In this document: piece by piece, positions 1-9,111 of the stretch | How positions within the stretch are numbered: position 1 is the first letter of the stretch | Layout: every line of letters starts with the position of its first letter | Origin: Tundrisphaera lichenicola | GTDB lineage: Bacteria; Planctomycetota; Planctomycetia; Isosphaerales; Isosphaeraceae | NCBI RefSeq assembly: GCF_051175385.1 | Contig: NZ_CP195106.1 | Location: forward strand, 806,001-870,000 | Reading direction: 5' to 3' | Length of the DNA: 64,000 nucleotides | Notes under the pieces: generated by a model | The model's input: only the letters and a program-made list of their open reading frames with translations | What the model was told of the DNA's origin: nothing | Databases searched by the model: none | Position numbers and translations under genes: made by a program

Positions 1-207
1 CTCCGGTTGGGCTACGAGGTGCAGGTCCCGGCCGACGCGGTCGGCTCCCGGTTTGCCGTCGACTACGAGTTCGCCCTCCGACGCCTGGAGCGGGCCGGGG
101 CGGTCGTCTCCACGACCGAATCCGTCCTCTTCGAGTGGACCGAAGGGGCCGAGCACCCGAAATTCAAGCAGATCAGCGCTCTGGTGAAGGAGCGAACCGG
201 CGAATGA
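1..207 (+). CDS. Isochorismatase-like cysteine hydrolase, C-terminal part only
   Basis: This gene enters from the left edge, so the start codon and the catalytic Asp/Lys/Cys region are not visible. The 68 visible residues look like the C-terminal third of the YcaC/nicotinamidase-type isochorismatase fold: a GYEVQVPADAVGSR stretch (the post-catalytic strand and helix where Asp-Ala-x-x-Ser-Arg is typical), then a helix with ALRRLERAGA, the strand VVSTTESVLFEW, and a tail with HPKFKQISALVKE. These hydrolases are cytoplasmic and cleave amide or vinyl-ether bonds in small substrates; the substrate cannot be told from this fragment. The family match is good by pattern; the exact subfamily is open. 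Confidence 0.8.
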   Translation, partial: LRLGYEVQVPADAVGSRFAVDYEFALRRLERAGAVVSTTESVLFEWTEGAEHPKFKQISALVKERTGE

Positions 208-293
208 CCCTTGGAGTGGCCATCCTGTCCGGTCGTTCCCTGGCGGAAGGGTATTTTTCGTGCGCCAATCCGGCGAAAAGCCGTGAGGGTTGC

Positions 294-1694
294 TCACTTC
301 GCCTTGAGAATGACCTCCGCCGCCAGGCCACCCTTTACGTCGATCGTGACCGGCTCGGTTTCCTCGCTGTCCGGACCTGGGTTCGGTCGCCCGGTCAGGA
401 TGTAGCGGCCCGGCGGCAGGATCGCGAAATTCATCTGATCCCTGTCGTCGATGTTCCCCGATCCGCCGTAGGAGCCCACCACGTCACCACCCTCCGGCGA
501 GATCTTGACCACGTATTCACCGACCCGCTTCTTGCCTTCGAAATCCACCGTTATCAGGACGCTTCCGGCCCTGTTCATGCGGATCTCTACGTTCTCTTCC
601 GGCGACTTGACGGGATGACCCAGGCCGGGCCCGTAATAGCCCGGCTTGTTGACCCAGATCGACGCCGTGCCGGCCGGGATCGTCTCGGCGCGGAAACGTC
701 CGTTGGCGTCCGTCTTGAATTTATACTCCGATGGAGACTGATATCTGCCGCCGGACGTGGCCTGGACGTTGCCGAATCTCACGTTGACGTCGGCCATGGG
801 CGTCCCATCCTCGTCGACGACCCGTCCCGAGACCGGGGCGGAGCGAACCAGACCGATATCGAAGGACTGCCATCGCGGCTGGTCGTCGAGGCGGGCATGC
901 CCGGCGATTCGCGGCACGAAGCCCTCCGCCTCGACGACCACGCGGACCCAACCCGCCGGGGCGTTCTTCAACACCCAGCGGCCCTGGGCGTTTGCCTTGG
1001 CCTCGGCCACAACCGGGTAGAGGTAGCCGCCCTTCTGCTGAGGATCGACCCGCTGGAGCCGCATCGTGGCGGCCAGGGGCTGCTCGGTCGTCAGGTCGGT
1101 GACCTTCCCCTCCATCACCGGCCCGTCGGCTACCGTGAAGCCGTGGGCCACCAACCGGTCATCGATGACTTCGATTCCCGCCGGGATGGCCACGCTAGCC
1201 CAGTCGATGCCGGCGGTGTAGACGTCGATCTGCGAGGGCGGCGAGGTTTCGCCGGCACCTGTCGGGTTGAAGTCGGCCGGAAGTGTTCGGAGCTTCTCCC
1301 AGTTGGCCGGCACCCAGAGGCTGAACGCCCAGTCGATCTTCGCCGCCGATAGTTTCTCCGGCTCCTGGTTCGGGGCCAGCCAGAACGAGTGGCCCACTCC
1401 GTCATGGACGACTACCTTCTTAACCTTCACGTCCAGCTTGACGAAGTCGGCCAACGCGGCTGAGAGGGCCTTCGCGTCGCCACGGCACTCGGAATGCCAC
1501 TGACCACCGCCGAACGGCGGGCCTTCCCACCATGCGACGCGGCCAGTGTGGTTGAAGATCGCCGCTGCCCCGGTGGGCCAGCCGGGGTCGCGGAGGGGGG
1601 TATTACCGGTACCTCCGGTGATCAACGCGGACGCCTCCCGAGGGGACGAGACGGCAAGGACGGCCAGAAGCAGGACGATTGAGATTCTGGACAT
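294..1694 (-). CDS. Secreted protein with carboxypeptidase-regulatory-like (Ig-fold) domains
   Basis: This 466-residue protein begins with a clear signal peptide (about residues 1-23, ending Ala-Ser-Ala). Residues about 30-185 form a region I do not recognise, with a conserved-looking HDGVGHSFWLAP segment. Two carboxypeptidase-regulatory-like beta-sandwich units follow: about 193-265 (VMEGKVTDLTTEQPL..., then GRWVLKNAPAGWVRVVVEAEGF) and about 287-370 (VSGRVVDEDGTPMADVNV..., then GRFRAETIPAG). A third related beta-rich stretch runs to the C-terminus. Such domains are common on planctomycete surface proteins and have no catalytic role by themselves. No operon partner is evident. The ATG at 1694 is followed at once by the signal peptide, which supports this start. 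Confidence 0.85.
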   Translation of the reverse strand: MSRISIVLLLAVLAVSSPREASALITGGTGNTPLRDPGWPTGAAAIFNHTGRVAWWEGPPFGGGQWHSECRGDAKALSAALADFVKLDVKVKKVVVHDGVGHSFWLAPNQEPEKLSAAKIDWAFSLWVPANWEKLRTLPADFNPTGAGETSPPSQIDVYTAGIDWASVAIPAGIEVIDDRLVAHGFTVADGPVMEGKVTDLTTEQPLAATMRLQRVDPQQKGGYLYPVVAEAKANAQGRWVLKNAPAGWVRVVVEAEGFVPRIAGHARLDDQPRWQSFDIGLVRSAPVSGRVVDEDGTPMADVNVRFGNVQATSGGRYQSPSEYKFKTDANGRFRAETIPAGTASIWVNKPGYYGPGLGHPVKSPEENVEIRMNRAGSVLITVDFEGKKRVGEYVVKISPEGGDVVGSYGGSGNIDDRDQMNFAILPPGRYILTGRPNPGPDSEETEPVTIDVKGGLAAEVILKAK

Positions 1695-1967
1695 GGTAAC
1701 CCCCGGGTAGAGAGCGCCGAGGAAAGCGACATTGAATCTACGGATGAGAGCCGAAATCCCTAGTCCGATGGTATCCAGTGGCGGGGAGGTAGGGGGTCCA
1801 GGGTCGTGTCGCCCAGGGAGATCGCGCTCCTTGGGCTACCACAGATCATGACTTGCGGATCTTCCACAACCGGCTCGTCGTCTCATCACTTCGCCGCGCA
1901 ACTAAGCAGGCCGTGAACCACACGAGCACGCGGGAGCGGGTAGGACTTCTCCGGGGAACCCTTGGGA

Positions 1968-3254
1968 TCAGAGCCGGATATAAATCTTCTGACGCTCGAG
2001 CGCCCGGACGAACAGGTAGCTGACCAGGAAGAAGACCGCGAGCCCGGCCAGGCAGTACCAGAGGGGGGAGTCGCCGGGCACGACCATCCGGACGGTTTCC
2101 TCGACCTTGTGGTGGATCAGGTAGGCCGCCAGCGGGTTCTGACCGAGGGTCCGGAACAGACCGACGCGGACCGGGCCGACGTCGCAGGCCAGGACGAAGA
2201 GCGCGTAGAGGGCGAACGCGTAACCGGAGGCGAACCAGGTGAACGGGAGGCTGACGACCCGCTTGCCCATCATCCAGTAGTTCTGCTGACGCTCGGAAGC
2301 CGGCGGCGGGGCGACGAACGGGGGCTCGGCCAGGAGCGATGCCACGCTTCGACCGGCCAGCCTGGCGAACGGGGGACGGATCGGCGAGTCGGCCAGGTCG
2401 CCCCGGGTCGAGGTCGCGGCAGGTTCGAGGTCAATGTCGCTGTTGACATCGTAGAGCCTCGTGAGGCACGAAAGGGCGTAGGCGATCACCATCAAGGCCA
2501 GGCCCCAGACCAACATTCGGCGAGCAGCCAGGACGGGGCCGCTGGCGGAGACCGCGTCGAAGGCCAGGGTCCCGGCCAGCATCGGCTGGGCCCAGGCGAT
2601 CAGGCCGAAGGCCCCCCCGTCCCAGCATCGACGGCCCGCCGCCCCCCAGTAGGCGTCGAGCCAGTTGGGCCGGCCGTGGACGAAGTCCCAGTTGAACAGG
2701 TCCGAGATCCCGACATGGAGCAGCCCGAAGGCGAAGAAGACGCCGAGCCGCATCCGCCAGCCGGAGGCGATCGCCGGGAGGATCAGGAGCTGGGCCATCC
2801 CGATGATCGCCAGGACTTCCCAGAGATCCGCCTTGATGAGGGCGGCGATATGCTCGCGGACGGCCTCGGGGGACATCTCGCCCCAGGACTTGAACTTGTC
2901 GCCCACGCCGAAGGCCACGATCGAGACCAGGACCAAAGCCAGGCTCCGGACGATCGTCTTCCGATAGGCCCCGGGGCGTCCCGAGGCCAGGGCTTTCATG
3001 AAGGTCAGCCGGTACGAGAAGCCGCACGCGAACATGAAGCTCGGCATGATCGAGTCGGCGTAACTGAAGTAGTCATTGTTGTGCTTGAAGACCGAGTGGA
3101 CGGCCGCCAGGCCCCCCAGGAAATTGACGACGAACATCCCCGCGACGGTGTAGCCGCGGAATTGGTCCATCGAGGCGATCCGCCCCGGGGTTGAGTCGGT
3201 GGCCACTTCGGCTCGGTCCTTTCCGGGAGCAGGCCCGGGATAAGAAGAAGGCAT
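1968..3254 (-). CDS. DUF5009 / HGSNAT-like multi-pass membrane acyltransferase-related protein
   Basis: This is a polytopic membrane protein of about 428 residues. Its N-terminus carries the hallmark of the DUF5009/heparan-alpha-glucosaminide N-acetyltransferase-like family: MDQFRGYTVAGMFVVNFLGG, followed by a 'SYADSIMPSFMFACGFSYR' segment. About ten hydrophobic segments follow. Relatives are thought to move acyl groups across the membrane onto sugars, but the substrate here is unknown. The reading frame is open up to 3275, but that start would lie inside the palindromic terminator of the upstream DUF1559 gene. I therefore prefer ATG 3254 or even ATG 3170 (MDQFRG). The gene lies downstream of the DUF1559 gene on the same strand, but the hairpin between them argues for separate transcripts. 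Confidence 0.85.
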   Translation of the reverse strand: MPSSYPGPAPGKDRAEVATDSTPGRIASMDQFRGYTVAGMFVVNFLGGLAAVHSVFKHNNDYFSYADSIMPSFMFACGFSYRLTFMKALASGRPGAYRKTIVRSLALVLVSIVAFGVGDKFKSWGEMSPEAVREHIAALIKADLWEVLAIIGMAQLLILPAIASGWRMRLGVFFAFGLLHVGISDLFNWDFVHGRPNWLDAYWGAAGRRCWDGGAFGLIAWAQPMLAGTLAFDAVSASGPVLAARRMLVWGLALMVIAYALSCLTRLYDVNSDIDLEPAATSTRGDLADSPIRPPFARLAGRSVASLLAEPPFVAPPPASERQQNYWMMGKRVVSLPFTWFASGYAFALYALFVLACDVGPVRVGLFRTLGQNPLAAYLIHHKVEETVRMVVPGDSPLWYCLAGLAVFFLVSYLFVRALERQKIYIRL

Positions 3255-3281
3255 GCCCGACTTTCGGCCGGGCATGCCTTC
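3247..3281 (-). terminator. Rho-independent-type terminator of the DUF1559 gene
   Basis: There is a perfect 13-bp inverted repeat, GAAGGCATGCCCG at 3247-3259 and its complement at 3269-3281, with a 9-nt loop. On the minus strand it is followed by the T-rich run TTCTTCTTA. It sits 38 bp after the stop of the DUF1559 gene (3319) and just before the DUF5009 gene. The U-tract is interrupted, so termination strength is uncertain. Confidence 0.7.
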
Positions 3282-3318
3282 GGGTCGTCCGTTCGAGGGA
3301 GACGGGCGATTGCCCCGT

Positions 3319-4356
3319 TCAGTAGGAGTCGGCCGAGATCACCTCGCCGCCGTTCCGGGTGGAGAGGGCCTGGAAGACGCCCCGGGGCGGGGTGCTGGTG
3401 TAGTTGGGGTTGCTGAAGGTGATGTTTCGTGGGTTCCAGGAATTGACCGTGTTCTTGATGAACCGGACCGACCCGTCGCAGAAGGCGAAATTACAGCCGC
3501 CAGGGTGCATGCTGGTGGAGGTGCAGGCGAAGTTCGATTGCCGGGGGACGATCTTGGGGATGGATTCGGCCGACACCGAGTCGACGAAGTAGTTGGGCGG
3601 GAACAGCGTCGAGAACGTGGTGTCGCCGTAGTCGCCCGAGGTCCACCAGTTGAGCCCGTAGAAGTCGTCCGATCCCTGGGCGATCCGGCCGTGGGCGTGC
3701 TCGCCATAAAGGATCGTGTTGCTGGTCCCGTCGGTGATGGAGGCCAGCGTGGTCACGCCGATGCTCGGCCGCCCGTCGCCGGGAATGCCGCCCTGGTATG
3801 CGAAGACGCCGTTCATCTGGGCCATCAGGTTCGGCGCGCCGACGCCGGTCTGGTGGTACATGAGCGGCCCGAGGTTCGCGGCGTAGCTCGAGTAGGTGAA
3901 GGGGACCACCGTGTCGTCTTCCCAGCCGTCGCCGGCCACGCCGGGCCAGCGGAAGTTGACGATCGCGGCATCGCTCGGGCACCAGAGGATGCTCATGCCG
4001 AAGCCGTTGATGGTGGAGTTCATCGCGGTCCAGACCATGAGGCTACTGTTGAAGTTGTTGAAGATGTTCCCCTGCTCGTAGTACTGGGTCAGGGCCAGGA
4101 ACGGCCCGAAGTTCTGCCGGATCGTCGAGCCGTCCTGCATCCGGCCCCGGTGGTCGCCCATCGGGAAGGAGCCGACCGAACTCTCGTAATTCATCGTGGC
4201 CAGGCCGAGCTGCTTCATGTTGTTGACGCATTGCGTCCGGCGGGCCGCCTCGCGCGCCGCCTGGACGGCCGGCAGCAGCAGGGCGATCAGGACCGCGATG
4301 ATCGCGATCACCACCAAGAGCTCGATCAGGGTAAATCCGCGTACACGCCTCGACAT
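3319..4356 (-). CDS. DUF1559 pseudopilin-like protein (locus 1 of 4)
   Basis: This 345-residue protein carries a type IV prepilin N-terminus: a short basic leader, then G|FTLIELLVVIAIIAVLIAL, with cleavage and methylation expected after Gly7 by a PilD-type peptidase. The next segment, AVQAAREAARRTQC.NN.KQLGLA..NYE, is the planctomycete DUF1559 signature. The C-terminal motif HPGGCNFAFCDGSVRFIKNT is the other conserved block of the family. DUF1559 proteins are expanded to dozens of copies in planctomycetes; their function is not established, and pseudopilin-like surface structures are the usual proposal. A small lipoprotein gene lies 208 bp upstream on the same strand, as in the other three copies here. 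A hairpin terminator follows. Confidence 0.95.
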   Translation of the reverse strand: MSRRVRGFTLIELLVVIAIIAVLIALLLPAVQAAREAARRTQCVNNMKQLGLATMNYESSVGSFPMGDHRGRMQDGSTIRQNFGPFLALTQYYEQGNIFNNFNSSLMVWTAMNSTINGFGMSILWCPSDAAIVNFRWPGVAGDGWEDDTVVPFTYSSYAANLGPLMYHQTGVGAPNLMAQMNGVFAYQGGIPGDGRPSIGVTTLASITDGTSNTILYGEHAHGRIAQGSDDFYGLNWWTSGDYGDTTFSTLFPPNYFVDSVSAESIPKIVPRQSNFACTSTSMHPGGCNFAFCDGSVRFIKNTVNSWNPRNITFSNPNYTSTPPRGVFQALSTRNGGEVISADSY

Positions 4357-4564
4357 CGATCAGGCCCCCAGTAAATGCGTAAAGAACAATCAGATAAGGA
4401 AATGAGAGGATTCCCTCGTTCAGCCCGGGGCCGTTCCCCGGGGCTCGGGCCGCCGTTCGCGGACCCCGAGCCGGCATCTTCGGGATTCTCGGCCGGTTTC
4501 CGGTGAAGCCGCCAAGTGGGAATTGTGAAGATGACTTCAGTTGAGCAACAGAGCGCCCTCTCGC

Positions 4565-4810
4565 TCAGCCCGGATCCTTTTCCTTGAGGAGGGCCCGTCG
4601 TTCGCGGCCGCTGAGCCGGGCGTCCTCCTGCTTGGCGTTGAGCTTCTTCCCCTTGGTTTTCGCGACCTTCGCCTCCGCGGCCGGCGGGACGACCCACGAG
4701 TCGGCCGGCGGCGGGCCCGAGGATTCACAGCCCGACGAAATCCAGCACAAGCCGATCAGAATAACCCCCGCCTTCTGGCCGAGGGGTGAATTCGGGCGAT
4801 GCGCGATCAT
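4565..4810 (-). CDS. Small lipoprotein paired with DUF1559 (locus 1)
   Basis: This is a predicted lipoprotein of 81 residues. The start at 4810 is chosen because the purine-rich GGAAAGGGAA precedes it and a lipoprotein signal follows directly: basic residues, then GVILIGLCWISSGC with Cys28 as the lipidated residue. The mature part is Pro/Ala-rich, then strongly basic (AKTKGKKLNAKQ and RERRALLKEK). The frame is open to 4912, but the extra residues would bury the signal peptide. The gene lies upstream of the DUF1559 gene in the same direction. I know no function for it. Small lipoproteins with a basic tail also sit beside two of the other DUF1559 genes. Confidence 0.7.
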   Translation of the reverse strand: MIAHRPNSPLGQKAGVILIGLCWISSGCESSGPPPADSWVVPPAAEAKVAKTKGKKLNAKQEDARLSGRERRALLKEKDPG

Positions 4811-5277
4811 CACCGTTCCCTTTCCTATGACGGCTAAGTCCCGAGAATCATGCCCGGAAGTAGAACCCTTCCGGCGACGACACATCGTCAAGAGCGGACG
4901 GCACGACGGCACCGTCGGCCCTTTGGGCTTTGAACAATCTTTGGAGATCGGCTCCGAAATTCGGACGATTGGACTATCACGATCGGATCGTTGAAATGCT
5001 GATGCGACATCAAGCTAATATGGTATTCAGGTTGCCGTCAATGTTTAATTTTTGCAAAACTTGCATGGCTCGAGAGAATTGTCCGCTCATGAAATGAGAA
5101 TGAGATCGAACCTGCGCTGGTTTGTCGGGGACTGGTCCTCTGGCCGCCGGACCTGGAAGTCGAGGGGTGGGACCGGAGGAGTCCTCCCCCCTGTCCCGGG
5201 AAGTCCCCGGATCTTTATGATGGCCCCTCCGCCCCGGCGCTTCGGTGGGGCCTGGCGAACCGCTTAGAAATACACGA
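4811..5277. other. Non-coding stretch between divergent genes
   Basis: These 467 bp separate the lipoprotein gene (minus) from the MATE gene (plus), so both promoters should lie here. The part around 5010-5100 is clearly more AT-rich than its surroundings (for example TATGGTATTCAGG and TTTAATTTTTGC). I see no RNA gene or convincing ORF. Confidence 0.5.
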
Positions 5278-6690
5278 ATGTCCACGAATCTCCGAGAATT
5301 CGATTCAACCCGGCCCGTCGAGGGCACCGCCCGGCTCATCAAGGAATTGGGGCCGATGCTCCGATTGGCCGGGCCGGTGGTGGTGGCCGAGCTGGGCTGG
5401 ATGGCGATGGGGATCGTCGACACGATCGTCGTCGGCCCGCTCGGGGCCGAGGCCACCGGCGCGGTCGGCCTGGGGAGCAACCTGTACATCGCCTCGGCGA
5501 TCTTCGGGATCGGTCTGTTGCTTGGACTCGACACACTGGTGTCCCAGGAGCACGGAGCGGGGCGCGAGGACGACGCGAGGCGGAGCCTGGCGCAGGGGGT
5601 CTACCTGGCGGCGGCGATGACGCCCTTGACGATGCTCCTGATACTAGGCGTCATTACCCTCCTGCCCCGGATGGGAATCCTGGACGAAGTCATCCGGCTG
5701 ACCGTCCCTTACCTGGAGGCGTTGGCCTGGGGGACGGGCCCTTTGCTCCTCTTCGCCGCGTTCCGCCGCTACTTGCAGGGGGTGGGCGTGGTCAAGCCGA
5801 TCACCTTCGCGCTGGTGACGGCCAACCTGATCAACGCGGCGGGCTGCTGGGTGCTGGTCCACGGCAAATTCGGGCTGCCGAGGATGGGGGTCGAGGGGGC
5901 GGGCTGGACGACCTGCCTGTCGAGGGCCTACCTCCTGGCGGTCGGGGTTGGCGCGTTCGCGATCTACGGCCCGCTATCGAGATCCGGCCGGAATCCGTTC
6001 CGCGACTGGCCCCGGCCGGAGTGGTCGAGGCTCCGGGCCTTGATCGCGCTGGGGCTCCCGGCGGCGATCCAGGTGACGCTGGAGGTCGGGGTCTTCGCCA
6101 CGGCCACGACCCTGGCGGGTCGGCTCGACGCCGCGAGCCTGGCGTCGCACAACATCGTCCTGAATATCTCGAGCCTGACCTACATGGTCCCGCTCGGGAT
6201 CGCCTCGGCCGGGGCGGTCCGGGTGGGTCAGGCGATCGGTCGAGGGGACGAGAAGGCGGCCTCGAACTCGGGCTGGACCGCCCTGCTGATCGGGGCGGTT
6301 TTCATGACCCTCTCGGGGTTGTCCCTCCTGACGATGGCCCGACCGATTATCGGGATCTTCACCGGCGACGCCCGGGTGATCGAGACCACGGCCCGCCTGT
6401 TCTACCTGGCCGCGGCGTTCCAGCTCTTCGACGGGATCCAGGTCGTGGCCACCGGGGTCCTCCGGGGGGCGGGGGACACCCGGACCTCGATGGCGTGCAA
6501 CCTCCTGGCCCACTGGGGGATCGGGCTTCCGATCGGCTACGCCCTGGCATTCTGGCTGGATTATGGTGTCGTCGGGCTCTGGGTCGGCCTCTCGATCGGA
6601 CTCTGCCTCGCCGGGCTGGGCAACCTGACCTTCTGGGCGAGGACCGCTCGGAAGCTGAGGGAGGGGAAGGTGAAGCGGATCGAGGATTGA
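5278..6690 (+). CDS. MATE-family multidrug/Na+ antiporter
   Basis: This is a membrane protein of about 470 residues with twelve hydrophobic segments arranged as two related halves, as in MATE exporters. The N-terminal half has LAGPVVVAELGWMAMGIVDTIVVG (the usual P..V..L...M...D...VG pattern of TM1), then LLLGLDTLVSQEHGAG. The second half repeats it with ALGLPAAIQVTLEVGVFATATTLAGRL and MVPLGIASAGAVRVGQAIGRGD. A cytoplasmic-membrane exporter driven by H+ or Na+ is expected; the substrate is unknown. ATG 5278 (MSTNLREF) is preferred over the upstream in-frame ATG 5245, which would add a short non-hydrophobic extension. The gene stands alone; the next gene begins 64 bp after its stop. Confidence 0.92.
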   Translation: MSTNLREFDSTRPVEGTARLIKELGPMLRLAGPVVVAELGWMAMGIVDTIVVGPLGAEATGAVGLGSNLYIASAIFGIGLLLGLDTLVSQEHGAGREDDARRSLAQGVYLAAAMTPLTMLLILGVITLLPRMGILDEVIRLTVPYLEALAWGTGPLLLFAAFRRYLQGVGVVKPITFALVTANLINAAGCWVLVHGKFGLPRMGVEGAGWTTCLSRAYLLAVGVGAFAIYGPLSRSGRNPFRDWPRPEWSRLRALIALGLPAAIQVTLEVGVFATATTLAGRLDAASLASHNIVLNISSLTYMVPLGIASAGAVRVGQAIGRGDEKAASNSGWTALLIGAVFMTLSGLSLLTMARPIIGIFTGDARVIETTARLFYLAAAFQLFDGIQVVATGVLRGAGDTRTSMACNLLAHWGIGLPIGYALAFWLDYGVVGLWVGLSIGLCLAGLGNLTFWARTARKLREGKVKRIED

Positions 6691-6753
6691 TTTCCTCGGG
6701 ATTCGGAACCATCGGCCGGACTTGTCGCATTACTCTGGGTATAGGGGTGGGCG

Positions 6754-9033
6754 ATGGTCCGGCGGAGGGTCTCGGACGTGGCAATCGGGAAAGATGGGGC
6801 GACCTATCGGCGGATCGGGGCCCTGTTCCATCTGGGGGCGATCCGCGAGCTGTCCGACGGGCAACTCCTGGAACGGTTCGCGACCGGCCGGGACGAGGGG
6901 GGCGAGCTGGCGTTCGCGGCGCTGGTCGAGCGGCATGGCTCGATGGTCCTCCGGGTCTGCCAGAGTGTCCTGGCCAACTCGCACGATGCGCAGGATGCGT
7001 TCCAGGCGACGTTCCTGGTCCTGGCCCGGAAGGCCCGAGGTCTCTGGGTCCGCGACTCGCTGGGCCCCTGGCTCCATCAGGTTGCGTATCGGGCGGCCTC
7101 GGGGGCGAAGGCGACCGCCGCCCGCCGGAGTCGTCTGGATCGTCGGGCGGCGAGGTCTGCCGAGCAGGCAGTAACCGAGCCCGTCGACGAACTGGCCCGA
7201 ATCCTCCACGAGGAAATCGAAAGGCTTCCCGAGCGTTACCGGGCGCCGGTGGTCCTCTGCGACCTCGAAGGGTGCACCCACGAGCAGGCGGCCCGGCACC
7301 CGGGCTGGCCGATCGGGACGGTCAAGAGTCGCCAGTCGAGGGCCCGCGATCGGCTCCGCGAACGGCTCTCGGACCGGGGCCTGACCCCCGACTTCGGACG
7401 ACTCCCCCTCATCCCGATCCCCCCCACGCTGGCCGACGTGACGGCCCGCGCGGCGATCCGATTCCTCGCGTCCCGGGCGATCGCCCCGGGGTCTGCCGCA
7501 CTTTTGGCCCAGGGAGTCATTCGAGCCATGATCCTCACCCAGACCTTGAAGGCGGCATCGGCCTTGCTCTTGATGGGCCTGACCGCCTCCGGCGTCGTCC
7601 TGCTGGCTCAGGATGGACCAGCCCGGGATGATGCCCCACCCGCGACCGCCAAGGAGGACGAGTCGACCATCAAGGTCGGCCCGGGGAAGCTTCGGGTTAC
7701 GGTCTCCGGGCGCGGGAATGTCCAGGCCCTGAAGCTGCGGGATCTGGTCAGCGAGATCGAGGGCCAGACGACCATCATCTCGATCCTACCCGAGGGGATG
7801 AAGGTAAAAGAAGGCAATGTCGTCTGCGAACTCGAATCGTCCTTGCTCCGAGACCGGCTCGTCAACCAGAGGATCTCCGTGAAGTCGGCGGAAGACGCCC
7901 TGAAACGATCTCGGATCGGGCGTGAGGTCGCCGAATACTCCGTCAAGGAGTACGTCGAGGGGATTTCCCGGCAAGAAGAGGCCGAGTTGAGGTCGCGGAT
8001 CGATCAGGCCCAGTCGCGAATCGAGCGGGCCGGTACACGGCTGGAGAAGATCCGGGCGGCTCGCAAGCGACTCGATCATGCGGTCCTCCCCCAGGCGGAT
8101 TCCGCCAGGCCGTCCGAGATCTTGGCCGAACTGACCATCGATGATCGACTCGAATCCGCCGAACTCGGGATTGTTCGCGAAAAGCTGGAGCGGGAACAGG
8201 CCGAGATTCGCCTCGAAGTACTCGAAAAGTACTCGAAGCCCAAGAAGACGCTGGAGTTGGAAAAGGTCGTCCTGGCCTGCCAGGTCGATGAAGAAGACAA
8301 GCGACTGGCCCTGGAGTTGGAGAAGAGCAAGGGAGACAAACTCGAACGACAGATCAAAGCGTGTGTGCTAGTGGCCCCCCGCAATGGAGTGATCGTCTAC
8401 GCCGAGGGACAGCCCGGAATCAGCCCAGGAGGTTCGATCGAGGAAGGGGCAACGGTCCGCGAGCGTCAGAAGATCCTCTCCGTGGTCGACCTCGACAGCC
8501 CGATGCTGGTGGACCTGAGGGTCGGGGAACCCAGGGTCGACCGGCTCGAACCGGGGCAACGGGTCTTGATCAAGGTCGATGCGGCCCCGAACGAAACGCT
8601 TGATGGTACGGTCGAGGAAATTGCTCCCAGGCCCGATCCCCACTCCTTCAACTCGCCTTCCGGCAAGCTCTACGCCGTCCGGGTGGCCATCGATCAGGCC
8701 CACCCGAGCCTGAACCTTCGCCCAGGGATGTCGTCGTCCGCCGAGATCCTCGTGTCCGAACTGGACAACGTCCTGACCGTGCCGATTGCCGCCCTGGTCC
8801 GCTACGACGACGAATATCACGTCGTGGTGAAGTTGCCAGGCGGCGGCGTGGAGTGGCGTGAGGTCACTTTGGGCGAGGCCAGCGACCAAGACGCCGAGGT
8901 CATGCAGGGGCTCAAGGCTGGCGAGGTCGTGGCCACGAACCCAGGCGACCTGATGACAGAGGAAGAGAAGCGCCAGAAGCTGGGCCAGCCTGTCCCGTCC
9001 GCTCGTCGGAAGACCCCTCGGAAGGCCGGTTGA
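6754..9033 (+). CDS. ECF sigma factor fused through a membrane helix to an HlyD-type adaptor
   Basis: One uninterrupted 759-residue frame holds two normally separate functions. Residues about 40-118 are sigma-70 region 2 (LAFAALVERHGSMVLRVCQ... DAQDAFQATFLVLARKA), and 145-205 are region 4 (LPERYRAPVVLCDLEGCTHEQAA...GTVKSRQSRARDRLRERL). A linker follows, then one transmembrane helix at about 266-285 (ALLLMGLTASGVVLLAQ). Residues about 308-740 form a membrane-fusion/periplasmic adaptor domain: a lipoyl-like half, a long charged coiled coil at about 380-540, the second lipoyl half (VLVAPRNGVIVYAEGQPG), and a barrel with LNLRPGMSSSAEI. The topology puts the sigma domain in the cytoplasm and the adaptor outside, so release by proteolysis or signal transfer across the membrane is possible. 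Multidomain ECF proteins are known in planctomycetes. No inner-membrane pump gene is adjacent. Confidence 0.88.
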   Translation: MVRRRVSDVAIGKDGATYRRIGALFHLGAIRELSDGQLLERFATGRDEGGELAFAALVERHGSMVLRVCQSVLANSHDAQDAFQATFLVLARKARGLWVRDSLGPWLHQVAYRAASGAKATAARRSRLDRRAARSAEQAVTEPVDELARILHEEIERLPERYRAPVVLCDLEGCTHEQAARHPGWPIGTVKSRQSRARDRLRERLSDRGLTPDFGRLPLIPIPPTLADVTARAAIRFLASRAIAPGSAALLAQGVIRAMILTQTLKAASALLLMGLTASGVVLLAQDGPARDDAPPATAKEDESTIKVGPGKLRVTVSGRGNVQALKLRDLVSEIEGQTTIISILPEGMKVKEGNVVCELESSLLRDRLVNQRISVKSAEDALKRSRIGREVAEYSVKEYVEGISRQEEAELRSRIDQAQSRIERAGTRLEKIRAARKRLDHAVLPQADSARPSEILAELTIDDRLESAELGIVREKLEREQAEIRLEVLEKYSKPKKTLELEKVVLACQVDEEDKRLALELEKSKGDKLERQIKACVLVAPRNGVIVYAEGQPGISPGGSIEEGATVRERQKILSVVDLDSPMLVDLRVGEPRVDRLEPGQRVLIKVDAAPNETLDGTVEEIAPRPDPHSFNSPSGKLYAVRVAIDQAHPSLNLRPGMSSSAEILVSELDNVLTVPIAALVRYDDEYHVVVKLPGGGVEWREVTLGEASDQDAEVMQGLKAGEVVATNPGDLMTEEEKRQKLGQPVPSARRKTPRKAG

Positions 9034-9111
9034 TCTTCAACGATGGGGCCGTTCCTGTTATTCCTTGGGCAGCGTCCTGCCCCTCACCAACCATGGACGG
9101 TGGCGAAAATC

